11,391 nucleotides of DNA. Source: an uncultured Clostridia bacterium. GTDB lineage: Bacteria; Bacillota; Clostridia; Christensenellales; Borkfalkiaceae. The position numbers were made by a program, and so were the translations under genes. The notes below the pieces were generated by a model. The model did not search any database. It was not told the DNA's origin and saw nothing but the letters and a program-made list of their open reading frames with translations. Positions 1 through 7,605 of this stretch are shown here, in pieces. How positions within the stretch are numbered: position 1 is the stretch's first letter; the number at the start of each line of letters is the position of its first letter. Location of the stretch: the NCBI GenBank assembly GCA_946627905.1, contig CAMOVY010000021.1, forward strand, positions 1 to 11,391. The letters run 5' to 3'.

Positions 1-2383
1 ACACTACGAGCGATATCGCCGTAAACGCGATAAGCACGATTTTAACCGCGTCTACTATAGAATTAAGCGCGGCAAACAGCATCGCCGTAGAGTCGGAATA
101 GTGAACGATATTCAGTTTTTGTTCTTCGTCGTTCTCGTCCCATTTCTCGTTCCACTCGTCAAGATACGTCTTTAAGTTCTCTTTTTCTTCGTAGCCCGCC
201 GAATATATTAAAATCTTTTTAACGCTGTCGTCGCCCGCAAGAGTTTTAACGTTGTAATCGTTAACCATAGTGAACTCTTTTAACAACGCCTTTAATTCTT
301 CGGACTGCGCATAAGAGTAAACGATTGCCATATTCGGGTCGGAATATGCGGGCTGAACGTTTCCGTCGTCGTCCGTAGACAGATACCACGAATAAATTTT
401 CAATGGATTTTTACCCGCCTTTGACGCCGCCACGCAAACCGCGGGGCTGTTTGTTTCGTCAAGTTCTTCGCCGTCGTATATAAGTTTATTGTCGTTTTTT
501 ATCCTTTCGGTGAACGCGGAAGTGTACGCGATACCCGTTTCAAGCACGCCGCTTTTTACGTCTTCTTTAAGCCGCGCTATACCCGTGATTTTAAGGGTTA
601 AATCCGCATTGTCTTCGGTCAATTGCCCCTGAAAGAAAGTCTTGTCGTACCAATTACCATCGTCGGATTTTACGTATCTGTTATCGTTTGTAAGATAATA
701 AAAGTTTTTCTGTTTGACAGTGTCAAAATCCATCGTCGCGTCGCCGCCGAAATCAACCGTAGTGGTCGTTGTATTTATTCTATCAAGCGAACGAAGCCCT
801 AAAAGCGCAAGCGTTATATCGGATATTTCGTTATATTTATTTACGACGAGTAAAAGTTCGTCTTCCCTTTCCGGCCATCTGCCACCGTCCGCTAAGTCTA
901 TAAGTTCGTATTGAGACTCTATAAGCGCACGGTTATCCGGAATTTCGCTTATCGTAGGGATATACGTCCTTATAAATTTAGACGAAACGTTTAAATCCGC
1001 ATTGTCAAGTTTTTCGTCGAACATCTTTTCAAGATATTTGACTAACTGGTCGACGGGCATTGTAAACTTCTGGTTAAATACCGATATGTCCGAATATAAA
1101 AAGTTATTTACGTCAAATCCGTACGCATTTTGCACGGCGTAAGCCCACTTGTTTCCGGCATTTACCGCTTTTTCGTTGTGTTCGTCTGTATACGTGTTCA
1201 CGTATGCAAGATATTCGTCGGACAGAATATTGCTTTTAAGCATACTCGTAAGATTACCGAATACTGACTTTGTGTACACTTCTTTATTTACCCTTTGTCT
1301 TAACATTTCGTCGGTAATTTCACGGTTTGTCAGTTTCTGAAAGTCTTCTAAGTCGATTGTTGATTCCGAAATGGTCAAAGGATAGACCGAAAGCGTATCC
1401 GCCTGCAACTTTTTGATATACCCCGAAAAGCCCGTGGACACGGCAAGCACGAGCGCTATGCCGATTATGCCGATACTGCCAGCGATAGCGGTAAGCGTGG
1501 TTCTGCCCTTTTTTGTCAAAAGGTTGGAAAAGGACAGTCCGAACGCCGTGCCGAATCTCATCGCCGCTTTGCCCTTTTTGGTTCTGCCCGCTTTTTCCGC
1601 AATTAAGTTCTTCCCTGCGGACGCGTCCGCAGGCGGAGAATTCTCCGCGGTGGGTTCTATAAATTCGTTGGTGTCCCCCGTCTTTTCCCCGTCCAAAAGG
1701 TTTATTATTCTCGTGGAATATTTTTCCGCAAGCGTCGGGTTATGGGTTACCATTATTACCAAGCGGTCGCGCGCAACTTCTTTGAGTAAATCCATTATCT
1801 GAATACTAGTCTCCGTGTCGAGTGCGCCCGTCGGTTCGTCCGCTAAAATTATTTCGGGGTCGTTTACGAGTGCGCGCGCAATCGCAACTCTTTGCATCTG
1901 CCCGCCTGAAAGTTGGTTGGGCTTTTTGTGCGCTTGGTCAGATAACCCGACTTTTTTAAGCACTTCTTTGGCTTTTTTGTGCCGTTCCGCCTTGCTTACC
2001 CCCGAAAGAGTGAGCGCAAGTTCTACGTTTGACAGCACCGTTTGGTGCGGAATAAGGTTATAACTCTGAAAGACGAAGCCAACGCTGTTGTTGCGGTAGG
2101 TATCCCAGTCTCTGTCTTTATATTCTTTGGTCGATACGCCGTTTATGATAAGGTCGCCCGAAGTGTACCTGTCAAGTCCGCCTATGATATTCAGCATAGT
2201 GGTTTTGCCGCAGCCCGAAGGACCTAAAACGGACACGAACTCGTTTTTACGGAAAGTCAGATTTATGCCTTTAAGCGCTTTTACCGCGTTTTCGCCTTCG
2301 CCGTAGGTTTTAACGATATCGACGAGTTTAAGCGCCGCGTAATCATTTACGGTTAACTGCTTTTTGACTTTTCTTTCAGCCAT
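1..2383 (-). CDS. MacB-like ABC transporter, fused ATPase and FtsX-type permease (3' end outside window)
   Basis: The gene begins at the ATG at 2383-2381 and stays open to base 1, giving 794 complete codons; its C-terminus is missing. Residues about 15-235 form an ABC ATPase: Walker A GPSGCGKT (54-61), Q-loop Gln106, signature LSGGQ (158-162), Walker B ending in LADE (180-183) and the switch histidine in VTHN (His214). A charged linker leads to a first membrane segment at about 297-316 (Gly/Ile/Ala-rich), followed by a long hydrophilic region of roughly 440 residues predicted to lie outside the membrane. A second hydrophobic segment starts in the last 20 or so visible residues. This NBD-TM-large outer domain-TM order is that of MacB/FtsX-type mechanotransmission transporters, which usually export or release peptides, lipoproteins or toxic compounds rather than import nutrients; substrate unknown. 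An AAAAGGA ribosome binding site precedes the start. It lies 39 bases after htpG with no terminator between, so it is probably cotranscribed with htpG. Confidence 0.93.
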   Translation of the reverse strand, partial: MAERKVKKQLTVNDYAALKLVDIVKTYGEGENAVKALKGINLTFRKNEFVSVLGPSGCGKTTMLNIIGGLDRYTSGDLIINGVSTKEYKDRDWDTYRNNSVGFVFQSYNLIPHQTVLSNVELALTLSGVSKAERHKKAKEVLKKVGLSDQAHKKPNQLSGGQMQRVAIARALVNDPEIILADEPTGALDTETSIQIMDLLKEVARDRLVIMVTHNPTLAEKYSTRIINLLDGEKTGDTNEFIEPTAENSPPADASAGKNLIAEKAGRTKKGKAAMRFGTAFGLSFSNLLTKKGRTTLTAIAGSIGIIGIALVLAVSTGFSGYIKKLQADTLSVYPLTISESTIDLEDFQKLTNREITDEMLRQRVNKEVYTKSVFGNLTSMLKSNILSDEYLAYVNTYTDEHNEKAVNAGNKWAYAVQNAYGFDVNNFLYSDISVFNQKFTMPVDQLVKYLEKMFDEKLDNADLNVSSKFIRTYIPTISEIPDNRALIESQYELIDLADGGRWPEREDELLLVVNKYNEISDITLALLGLRSLDRINTTTTTVDFGGDATMDFDTVKQKNFYYLTNDNRYVKSDDGNWYDKTFFQGQLTEDNADLTLKITGIARLKEDVKSGVLETGIAYTSAFTERIKNDNKLIYDGEELDETNSPAVCVAASKAGKNPLKIYSWYLSTDDDGNVQPAYSDPNMAIVYSYAQSEELKALLKEFTMVNDYNVKTLAGDDSVKKILIYSAGYEEKENLKTYLDEWNEKWDENDEEQKLNIVHYSDSTAMLFAALNSIVDAVKIVLIAFTAISLVV

Positions 2384-2422
2384 AGGTTTTTTCCTTTTTT
2401 ATTTTTATATACCTTTCAACGC

Positions 2423-4294
2423 TTAAATAATGTCGGAAAGCGCGTTCACGAAGGCGGGTATATCGTCGATTGACAGCCCTTCTAAAATGCGCGCCTGTTC
2501 GTAGAGTACCAGCGAATATTTTTTAAGCGTCTCTTTATCTTCGCTATACAGCGTTTCAAGTTTATTAAGTATTTTATGCTCCGCGCTGATTTCAAGTACC
2601 TTGTCCGCCTTAACGCTGCCGTCCGCGTTAGGCATAGAGTTTAACACCTTTTCCATTTCGATGGAAACTTCGCCGTCCGCAATTAAACACACGGGATAGG
2701 TCTTTAAGTTGGAAGTAAGTCTTACGTCCTTAACTTTATCGCCGAGATTTGCTTTGATTTCGGCAAACAAGTCTTTATACTGTTCGTTTTTCTTCTTTAA
2801 CTCTTTCTTTTCCTTATCGGTATCGAGTGAAAAATCCGCTTCGGCGACCGATTTGAACTTCTTGCCGTCGTAATCCATTAAAATTTTCGCCACGAACTCG
2901 TCTACCCCGTCTTTAAAGAACAGAATTTCCGCGCCCTTTTCCTTTGCCTTTTCTATCTGCGGAAGTTTGGCGATTTTCTCATAACTCTCCCCCGACGCGT
3001 AGTAAATTTCATTCTGTCCTTCCGGCATTTCCTTTACGTACTCCGCAAGCGACACGAGTTTTTCTTTTTTAGACGAATAGAACATCAAAAGGTCTTTCAA
3101 CTTGTCCTTATTCATACCGAAACTCGCATACACGCCGAACTTAATCGAAAGCCCGAATTCCGCAAACAGTTTTTCGTACGTTTCGCGGTCTTCGTCCATC
3201 ATCTTTTTAAGTTCTGCGGAAATCTTTTTCTCAATTCCGTTCGCTATTGCCTTAACCTGCCTGTCCTGCTGCAATATTTCACGCGAAATGTTTAAAGACA
3301 AATCGGAACTGTCGACAATCCCTTTAACGAACCCGAAATAGTCGGGCAAAAGGTCTTCGCACTTTTCCATTATCATAACGCCGTTAGAGTACAGTTTAAG
3401 CCCCTTTTTATAGTCCTTGGAGTAGTAGTCAAACGGAGCGCGGGACGGGAAAAACAACAACGCGTCGTAATTTACCGCGCCTTCTATCTTCGCGTACACA
3501 CTCTTTAAGGGATTTGTATAATCGTGAAATTCGTTTTTATAAAATTCGTTTAAGTCTTCGTCCTTTACTTCGGACTTGGGCTTTTTCCACACGGGCACCA
3601 TGCTGTTTAAGGTTTCCGCTTCTTTATAACTCTCGTATTCGGGCTTATCGTCTTTAGAACCTTCCTTTTTGCGGCTTTTCGTCATTTCCATTATAATGGG
3701 ATAGCGGATATAGTCGGAATACTGCTTAATAAGCGAACTTATTTTATATTCTTCCAAAAAGTCCGAATACTTAAAGTCTTCGGTATCTTCTTTTAACTTA
3801 AGTACGATTTTAGTGCCGTAGCCGTCCTTTTCCGCTTCGGTTATGTCGTAGCCGTCCGCACCCGCGCTTTCCCACTTATACGCTTTGTCCGCCCCGTAGG
3901 CTTTGGAGTATACTACGATTTTATCGGCTACCATAAACGCGGAATAAAACCCCACGCCGAACTGCCCTATAAGTTCGTTATCCGCGCCTTCGTTTTCCTT
4001 TTTGAAAGCCAGCGTGCCGCTTTCGGCAATCGTGCCGAGATTTTTTTCTAAATCCTTGTCCGTCATACCTATGCCGTTATCTTCGATTATAAGCGTGCGG
4101 GCGGTCTTATCTACCGATATATTGATTTTGAAATCGGAATTCACCGTCGTATCGGTAAGCGAAATGAATTTCAGTTTGTCAATCGCGTCGGACGCGTTGG
4201 ATATAAGTTCGCGCAGGAATATTTCCTTATTCGTGTAGATAGAGTTAATCATTAAATCGAGTATTCTTTTCGATTCGGTTTTAAATTGTTTCAT
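2423..4294 (-). CDS. htpG: HtpG, Hsp90-family molecular chaperone
   Basis: This is a 623-residue bacterial Hsp90, a homodimeric cytosolic ATP-dependent chaperone. The N-terminal GHKL ATPase fold shows the catalytic Glu29 in the helix FLRELISNASDA (26-37, with Asn33), DNGIGM (72-77) and the lid glycine-rich GQFGVGFYSAF (110-120). The middle domain includes the conserved NISREILQQ segment, and the C-terminal dimerization domain ends without the eukaryotic MEEVD tail, as expected for bacteria. Length is normal for the family. I chose the ATG at 4294 because family members begin just before this TESKRIL-like helix and a GGGAG ribosome binding site sits 10 bases upstream. A longer reading from a GTG at 4324 exists, but its start would lie inside the CIRCE operator and would add ten unconserved residues. 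Its own sigma-A promoter and CIRCE element indicate control by the HrcA repressor. The downstream ABC transporter gene probably shares the transcript. Confidence 0.97.
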   Translation of the reverse strand: MKQFKTESKRILDLMINSIYTNKEIFLRELISNASDAIDKLKFISLTDTTVNSDFKINISVDKTARTLIIEDNGIGMTDKDLEKNLGTIAESGTLAFKKENEGADNELIGQFGVGFYSAFMVADKIVVYSKAYGADKAYKWESAGADGYDITEAEKDGYGTKIVLKLKEDTEDFKYSDFLEEYKISSLIKQYSDYIRYPIIMEMTKSRKKEGSKDDKPEYESYKEAETLNSMVPVWKKPKSEVKDEDLNEFYKNEFHDYTNPLKSVYAKIEGAVNYDALLFFPSRAPFDYYSKDYKKGLKLYSNGVMIMEKCEDLLPDYFGFVKGIVDSSDLSLNISREILQQDRQVKAIANGIEKKISAELKKMMDEDRETYEKLFAEFGLSIKFGVYASFGMNKDKLKDLLMFYSSKKEKLVSLAEYVKEMPEGQNEIYYASGESYEKIAKLPQIEKAKEKGAEILFFKDGVDEFVAKILMDYDGKKFKSVAEADFSLDTDKEKKELKKKNEQYKDLFAEIKANLGDKVKDVRLTSNLKTYPVCLIADGEVSIEMEKVLNSMPNADGSVKADKVLEISAEHKILNKLETLYSEDKETLKKYSLVLYEQARILEGLSIDDIPAFVNALSDII

Positions 4295-4317
4295 TTTAAG
4301 TAATCTCCCGTTGTTTT

Positions 4318-4344
4318 TTAGCACTCTCTTCTTTTAAGTGCTAA
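4318..4344 (-). promoter_or_regulatory. CIRCE operator (HrcA binding site) of htpG
   Basis: Read on the minus strand the site is TTAGCACTT-N9-GAGTGCTAA. The consensus CIRCE is TTAGCACTC-N9-GAGTGCTAA, so 17 of 18 arm positions match and the spacing is exact. It starts 5 bases after the -10 box of the htpG promoter, so it covers the expected transcription start, and it ends 23 bases before the htpG ATG. HrcA bound here would block initiation until heat or misfolded protein titrates GroEL. The hrcA gene itself is not in the window. Confidence 0.95.
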
Positions 4345-4349
4345 TTCCT

Positions 4350-4377
4350 ATTATAATCAACGCGCAAATAAAGTCAA
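4350..4377 (-). promoter_or_regulatory. Sigma-A promoter of htpG
   Basis: On the minus strand there is a -35 box TTGACT (4377-4372), a 16-base spacer and a perfect -10 box TATAAT (4355-4350). The predicted start at about 4343 falls inside the CIRCE operator. A vegetative promoter plus CIRCE is the usual arrangement of HrcA-controlled genes. Confidence 0.88.
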
Positions 4378-4434
4378 TCAAAAACAACCCGAAAACGCGA
4401 ATTTATTTAAAAACCGCATTTGCAACGGGCAATT

Positions 4435-4469
4435 TTTCGCGCCCGAGAAAAAATTTCTCGGGCGCGAAA
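4435..4469 (-). terminator. Strong 16-bp hairpin after the HAD phosphatase gene; possible terminator without a U-tract
   Basis: Perfect inverted repeat with arms 4435-4450 and 4454-4469 and a 3-base loop; the core is CGCGCCCGAG paired with CTCGGGCGCG. It lies 18 bases after the phosphatase stop codon, where a terminator is expected ahead of the separately promoted htpG. The flanking sequence is not T-rich in the minus direction (AATTGCCC follows), so it is not a standard intrinsic terminator. It could instead protect the mRNA 3' end or be a dispersed palindromic repeat. Confidence 0.5.
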
Positions 4470-4487
4470 GTACTTTATTGCGATTAT

Positions 4488-5306
4488 TTACAATACGTCG
4501 TTAAGTTCGGACACGCAATTTAAAACGAAAGTCGGTTTTACGCCTAACGTTTCTATATCGCGCAACGTCCCTTCGCCGCTTAAAACGAACAGCGTGTCCA
4601 CCCCCGCGTTTACGCCGGACGCTATATCCGTGTAAAGCCTGTCGCCGATAACCAGCGTCTGTTCTTTGGTAAAACCGTACTTTTTAACGCAAACGTCTAT
4701 CATAAACCGAGTCGGTTTTCCTATAAACGTCGGGGTTTTGCCCGTAGCCTTTTCATAAGTGAAACACATAGAACCGCAGTCGGGCGCATACCCGAAGTCT
4801 ACGGGACAAACCCAGTCGGGATTAGTAGCGTAATACGGCACGTTGGTATTCGTCAGCATTTTACAGGTGCGCTTCATTTTCTCGTACGTAAGTTCGGTAT
4901 CGTAGCCCACTAAAATCGCCGAAACGCTTTCGTCATACTCTTCGGTCAGGTTAAGTCCGTACCCGATAAGTTCTTTTACGCAGGACTTGGTTGCCTGAAC
5001 GTAAATTTTACCTTTGCCGAACTTATCGCGCAAAATTTCCGCCGCCGCCATTGTGGAAGTCATAAAATCGCCTGATGTAGCGGCTATGCCCGTACCGTTT
5101 AAGTACGCAACGCGTTCTTCAAGCGATTTGGACGAATTGTTAGTTATAAACACGTATTTCCCGCCCGTAGCCGCGATTTTTTCAAACAGGTCTTTAACGC
5201 CGTCAAACAGTTTTCCGTCTATATAAATCGTACCGTCCATATCGAACAGAAACAGTTTTTTGTTTTTTATTCCCGATAAAGACTTGCCGTTTACGTCCTT
5301 TTGCAT
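4488..5306 (-). CDS. HAD-superfamily phosphatase, NagD/AraL type (C2 cap)
   Basis: A 272-residue soluble protein of normal length for NagD-like HAD hydrolases. Motif I is FDMDGTIY (21-28) with nucleophile Asp22 and acid/base Asp24. Motif II is ITNNSS (54-59) with Thr55. The central C2 cap (roughly 80-185) carries the family-typical ATNPD segment (160-164). Motif III is GKP with Lys197. Motif IV is GDRLYTDI (221-228), supplying Mg2+-binding Asp222 and Asp227. Such enzymes dephosphorylate small substrates such as sugar phosphates, nucleotides, 2-phosphoglycolate or p-nitrophenyl phosphate in vitro; the true substrate cannot be read from sequence. The ATG at 5306 is preferred because GGTGA lies 3 bases upstream, aligning with the downstream half of the AGGAGGTGA anti-anti-SD register, and motif I follows at once. 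It starts 55 bases after glnN with no clear promoter of its own and is probably cotranscribed with it. A strong hairpin follows its stop. Confidence 0.9.
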   Translation of the reverse strand: MQKDVNGKSLSGIKNKKLFLFDMDGTIYIDGKLFDGVKDLFEKIAATGGKYVFITNNSSKSLEERVAYLNGTGIAATSGDFMTSTMAAAEILRDKFGKGKIYVQATKSCVKELIGYGLNLTEEYDESVSAILVGYDTELTYEKMKRTCKMLTNTNVPYYATNPDWVCPVDFGYAPDCGSMCFTYEKATGKTPTFIGKPTRFMIDVCVKKYGFTKEQTLVIGDRLYTDIASGVNAGVDTLFVLSGEGTLRDIETLGVKPTFVLNCVSELNDVL

Positions 5307-5321
5307 AACTCACCCGCAACC

Positions 5322-5358
5322 TATAATTTATCTGCGCCGCCACGCGCCGTAAGTTATA
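5322..5358 (-). repeat. Imperfect inverted repeat between glnN and the phosphatase gene
   Basis: Outer arms TATAATTTA (5322-5330) and TAAGTTATA (5350-5358) pair with one mismatch. Inner GCGC arms (5334-5337 and 5344-5347) pair around a 6-base loop, with a small internal bulge between. No T-run follows on the minus strand, so it is more likely an mRNA hairpin or processing site between cotranscribed genes than a terminator. It ends 15 bases from the downstream start codon, leaving that ribosome binding site free. Confidence 0.4.
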
Positions 5359-5361
5359 ATA

Positions 5362-7461
5362 TCAGTACTTTATGCTGTACAAAATATCTTCGTAAGTCGG
5401 GAACGGACTTAATTTTTTGCTTAAAATCAGTTCCGCCCTGTCGGCGTATTTCCTGACCGTTTCCATATCGGCAAGCAGTTTGTCTTTACAGTATAGCGCT
5501 TTATCGTAATTACCGTTTGAAACTTTATACCCGTCTATATCCGCGGCAAGTTTGTCCACCGCGGCGGCAAATTTGCCCGCAAGCGCGGAAATTTTATCAA
5601 GAATCCCCTTTTCAAGGTCGCAGTTATAATCGCCGAGCGCCTTTTTCTCGTTCATTTCGCCGATAACGAACGATTGATACGCGATTATTGCGGGCGTTAA
5701 CTCCTTTCTCGCTATATCGAGAGCGGTTATCGCTTCTATATGCACTATATTCGCGTAGTTTTCCAAAAGGATTTCCATACGCGATTTGATTTCGCTCTCC
5801 GACAGTACGTTCTGGCGTTTAAACAGTTTTACGTTTTTAGCGTCGGTATAGTGCGGGAGAGCGTCTACCGTGGTTTTATAATTATTGAGCCCGCGCTTTT
5901 CCGCTTCCTTTTCCCACTCTTTGGAATAGTTATTGCCCGCAAATATTATGCGCTTATGTTTCTTTATAGTGCGCTTTATAAGATTTGAAAGCGCCGCGTT
6001 AAAGTCTTCCGCCTTTTCAAGCTCATCCGCAAAGCCCGCAAGTTCGTCCGCAACTATGGTATTCAATATAAAGTTGGGGCAAGCGATATTAGTTGCAGAG
6101 CCTACCATACGGAATTCAAATTTATTGCCCGTAAACGCAAAGGGCGAAGTTCTGTTCCTGTCCGTAGAGTCCTTTTGTATGGGCGGAAGTGCCGAAACGC
6201 CGATTTTCAGGTCTTCCGATTTAAGCGCCGAATACGATTTGCCTTTTTCAATGGATTTCAATATGTTTTCTATATCTTCGCCGAGATAGATTGAAACTAT
6301 CGCGGGCGGCGCTTCGTCCGCGCCCAAGCGGTGGTCGTTCCCCGCCGTGGCGACGGAAATTCTTAACAAGTCCTGATACTCGTCAACGCCCTTTATGACC
6401 GCTAAAAGGAACAGTAAAAATTGTGCGTTCTTCTGCGGAGTGTCGCCGAATTCCAAAAGATTTTCACCTTTATCGGTAGTAAGCGACCAGTTGTTGTGCT
6501 TGCCGCTGCCGTTTACCGAAGCAAAGGGCTTTTCGTGCAATAAGCACACCATACCGTGGCGGTTTGCGACGCTTTTTAAGGTTTCCATAGTAAGTTGGTT
6601 CTGGTCGCAAGCGGTGTTGACCGTGCTGTATACGCAAGCGAGTTCGTGCTGCGCGGGCGCGACTTCGTTGTGTTCGGTTTTTGCAAACACGCCGAGTTTC
6701 CAAAGTTCTGCGTCCACTTCTTTCATAAAATCGGCAACGCGGGATTTTATCGCGCCGTAATAATGGTCTTCGAGTTCCTGACCTTTAGCGGGGCGCGCGC
6801 CGAACAGCGTTCTGCCGCAATGTATCAAGTCAAGGCGCTTTTCGTAAACGCTTTTGTCTATTAAAAAATATTCCTGTTCCGCGCCGACGGTCGGCACTAC
6901 TCTTTTTACCGTATTATTGCCGAAAAGTCTTAAAACGCGTACCGCTTGTTTACTTAAAGACTCGATTGACCTTAAAAGGGGCGTCTTTTTATCCAGCGCT
7001 TCGCCGCCGTAGGAACAAAAAGCCGTCGGAATATACAAACTTCTGTCTTTTATAAACGCATAAGACGTCGGGTCCCAAGCCGTGTAGCCACGCGCTTCGA
7101 ACGTCGCGCGGAGTCCCCCCGTCGGAAAACTCGACGCGTCCGATTCGCCCTTAATAAGGGATTTTTCGGAAAATTTCATAATAAGGTTGCCGTCTTTATC
7201 GGGTTCGGCAAAGCCGTCGTGCTTTTCGGCGGTGATGCCCGTCATAGGCTGAAACCAATGCGTAAAGTGCGTAGCGCCCTTTTCGATTGCCCACTCTTTC
7301 ATAGCCGCCGCAACCTTTTTTGCCGCGGCGGAATCAAGCGGCGCGCCTTCTTCTATAGCGCGGCGGACGGCGTTATACGCTTCTTCGTCTAACCTTTCAC
7401 GCATAACTTTGTCGTTAAACACCATCGACCCGAATTCTTTTTGCAACTCCTTACCGTTCAT
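5362..7461 (-). CDS. glnN: Glutamine synthetase type III (GSIII)
   Basis: A 699-residue glutamine synthetase of the large type III class (about 700 residues, versus about 450 for GSI). It makes glutamine from glutamate, ammonia and ATP in the cytosol, the entry step of nitrogen assimilation. Visible active-site blocks in order: GAEQEYF (193-199, metal/glutamate site), KTEHNEVAPAQHE (261-273), VNGSGKHNNWS (316-326, ATP/ammonia site), GNDHRLGADEAPP (374-386) and the arginine-rich TDRNRTSPFAFTGNKFEFR (433-451). The GSIII N-terminal extension with THWFQPMTG (67-75) and the helical C-terminal extension (from about 480) set it apart from GSI and GSII. The GSI adenylylation tyrosine motif is absent. 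The ATG at 7461 has an AAGGAG site at a 5-base spacing. A strong sigma-A promoter lies 35 bases upstream, with a palindrome at its start site; I see no GlnR-type box (TGTNA-N7-TNACA). The HAD phosphatase gene follows 55 bases downstream. Confidence 0.97.
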   Translation of the reverse strand: MNGKELQKEFGSMVFNDKVMRERLDEEAYNAVRRAIEEGAPLDSAAAKKVAAAMKEWAIEKGATHFTHWFQPMTGITAEKHDGFAEPDKDGNLIMKFSEKSLIKGESDASSFPTGGLRATFEARGYTAWDPTSYAFIKDRSLYIPTAFCSYGGEALDKKTPLLRSIESLSKQAVRVLRLFGNNTVKRVVPTVGAEQEYFLIDKSVYEKRLDLIHCGRTLFGARPAKGQELEDHYYGAIKSRVADFMKEVDAELWKLGVFAKTEHNEVAPAQHELACVYSTVNTACDQNQLTMETLKSVANRHGMVCLLHEKPFASVNGSGKHNNWSLTTDKGENLLEFGDTPQKNAQFLLFLLAVIKGVDEYQDLLRISVATAGNDHRLGADEAPPAIVSIYLGEDIENILKSIEKGKSYSALKSEDLKIGVSALPPIQKDSTDRNRTSPFAFTGNKFEFRMVGSATNIACPNFILNTIVADELAGFADELEKAEDFNAALSNLIKRTIKKHKRIIFAGNNYSKEWEKEAEKRGLNNYKTTVDALPHYTDAKNVKLFKRQNVLSESEIKSRMEILLENYANIVHIEAITALDIARKELTPAIIAYQSFVIGEMNEKKALGDYNCDLEKGILDKISALAGKFAAAVDKLAADIDGYKVSNGNYDKALYCKDKLLADMETVRKYADRAELILSKKLSPFPTYEDILYSIKY

Positions 7462-7482
7462 AAGTACTCCTTAACTGACTGC

Positions 7483-7495
7483 TCGCTTTAAGCGA
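7483..7495. promoter_or_regulatory. 13-bp palindrome at the glnN transcription start (candidate operator)
   Basis: Perfect 6-bp arms TCGCTT and AAGCGA surround one central base. The palindrome abuts the -10 box of the glnN promoter, so its centre sits at the predicted +1, a position where a bound protein would block initiation. The same GCTTWAAGC core occurs downstream of the rny promoter (9246-9258). Regulator unknown; it does not match the GlnR or CIRCE consensus. Confidence 0.4.
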
Positions 7496-7524
7496 ATTTT
7501 ACCATTTACGCGTTATTTTGTCAA
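7496..7524 (-). promoter_or_regulatory. Sigma-A promoter of glnN
   Basis: On the minus strand there is a consensus -35 box TTGACA (7524-7519), an optimal 17-base spacer and a -10 box TAAAAT (7501-7496), preceded by TGG, an extended -10 element. It lies just downstream of the rny terminator, so glnN and the phosphatase gene form a separate transcription unit. Confidence 0.88.
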
Positions 7525-7560
7525 TCTTTTGCGGATATTCCGCCGCGTTTTAACCGATAA

Positions 7561-7594
7561 AAACAAAAAACGCCCTGCTAAAAGGCAAGGCGTT
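7561..7594 (-). terminator. Intrinsic terminator of rny
   Basis: On the minus strand a 10-bp stem AACGCCTTGC / GCAGGGCGTT (one G-U pair) with a 6-base loop is followed directly by a T-rich run, TTTTTTGTTT. It begins 11 bases after the rny stop codon. Plus-strand arms are 7569-7578 and 7585-7594. Confidence 0.9.
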
Positions 7595-7605
7595 AAAATC
7601 GTGTT

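Noticed and set aside
1413..2227. Plus-strand open frames opposite the ABC transporter ATPase region
   Set aside because: They mirror the coding constraint of the minus-strand transporter, whose Walker A, signature and Walker B motifs are all in frame.
4295..4324. Longer htpG reading from a GTG at 4324, adding ten N-terminal residues
   Set aside because: The start would fall inside the CIRCE operator, the extra residues do not resemble HtpG N-termini, and the ATG at 4294 has a well-placed GGGAG site.
5740..6864. Several plus-strand open frames of 80-120 codons opposite glnN
   Set aside because: They are antisense shadows of a clearly real, motif-complete glnN; none has a recognisable domain or a convincing ribosome binding site.
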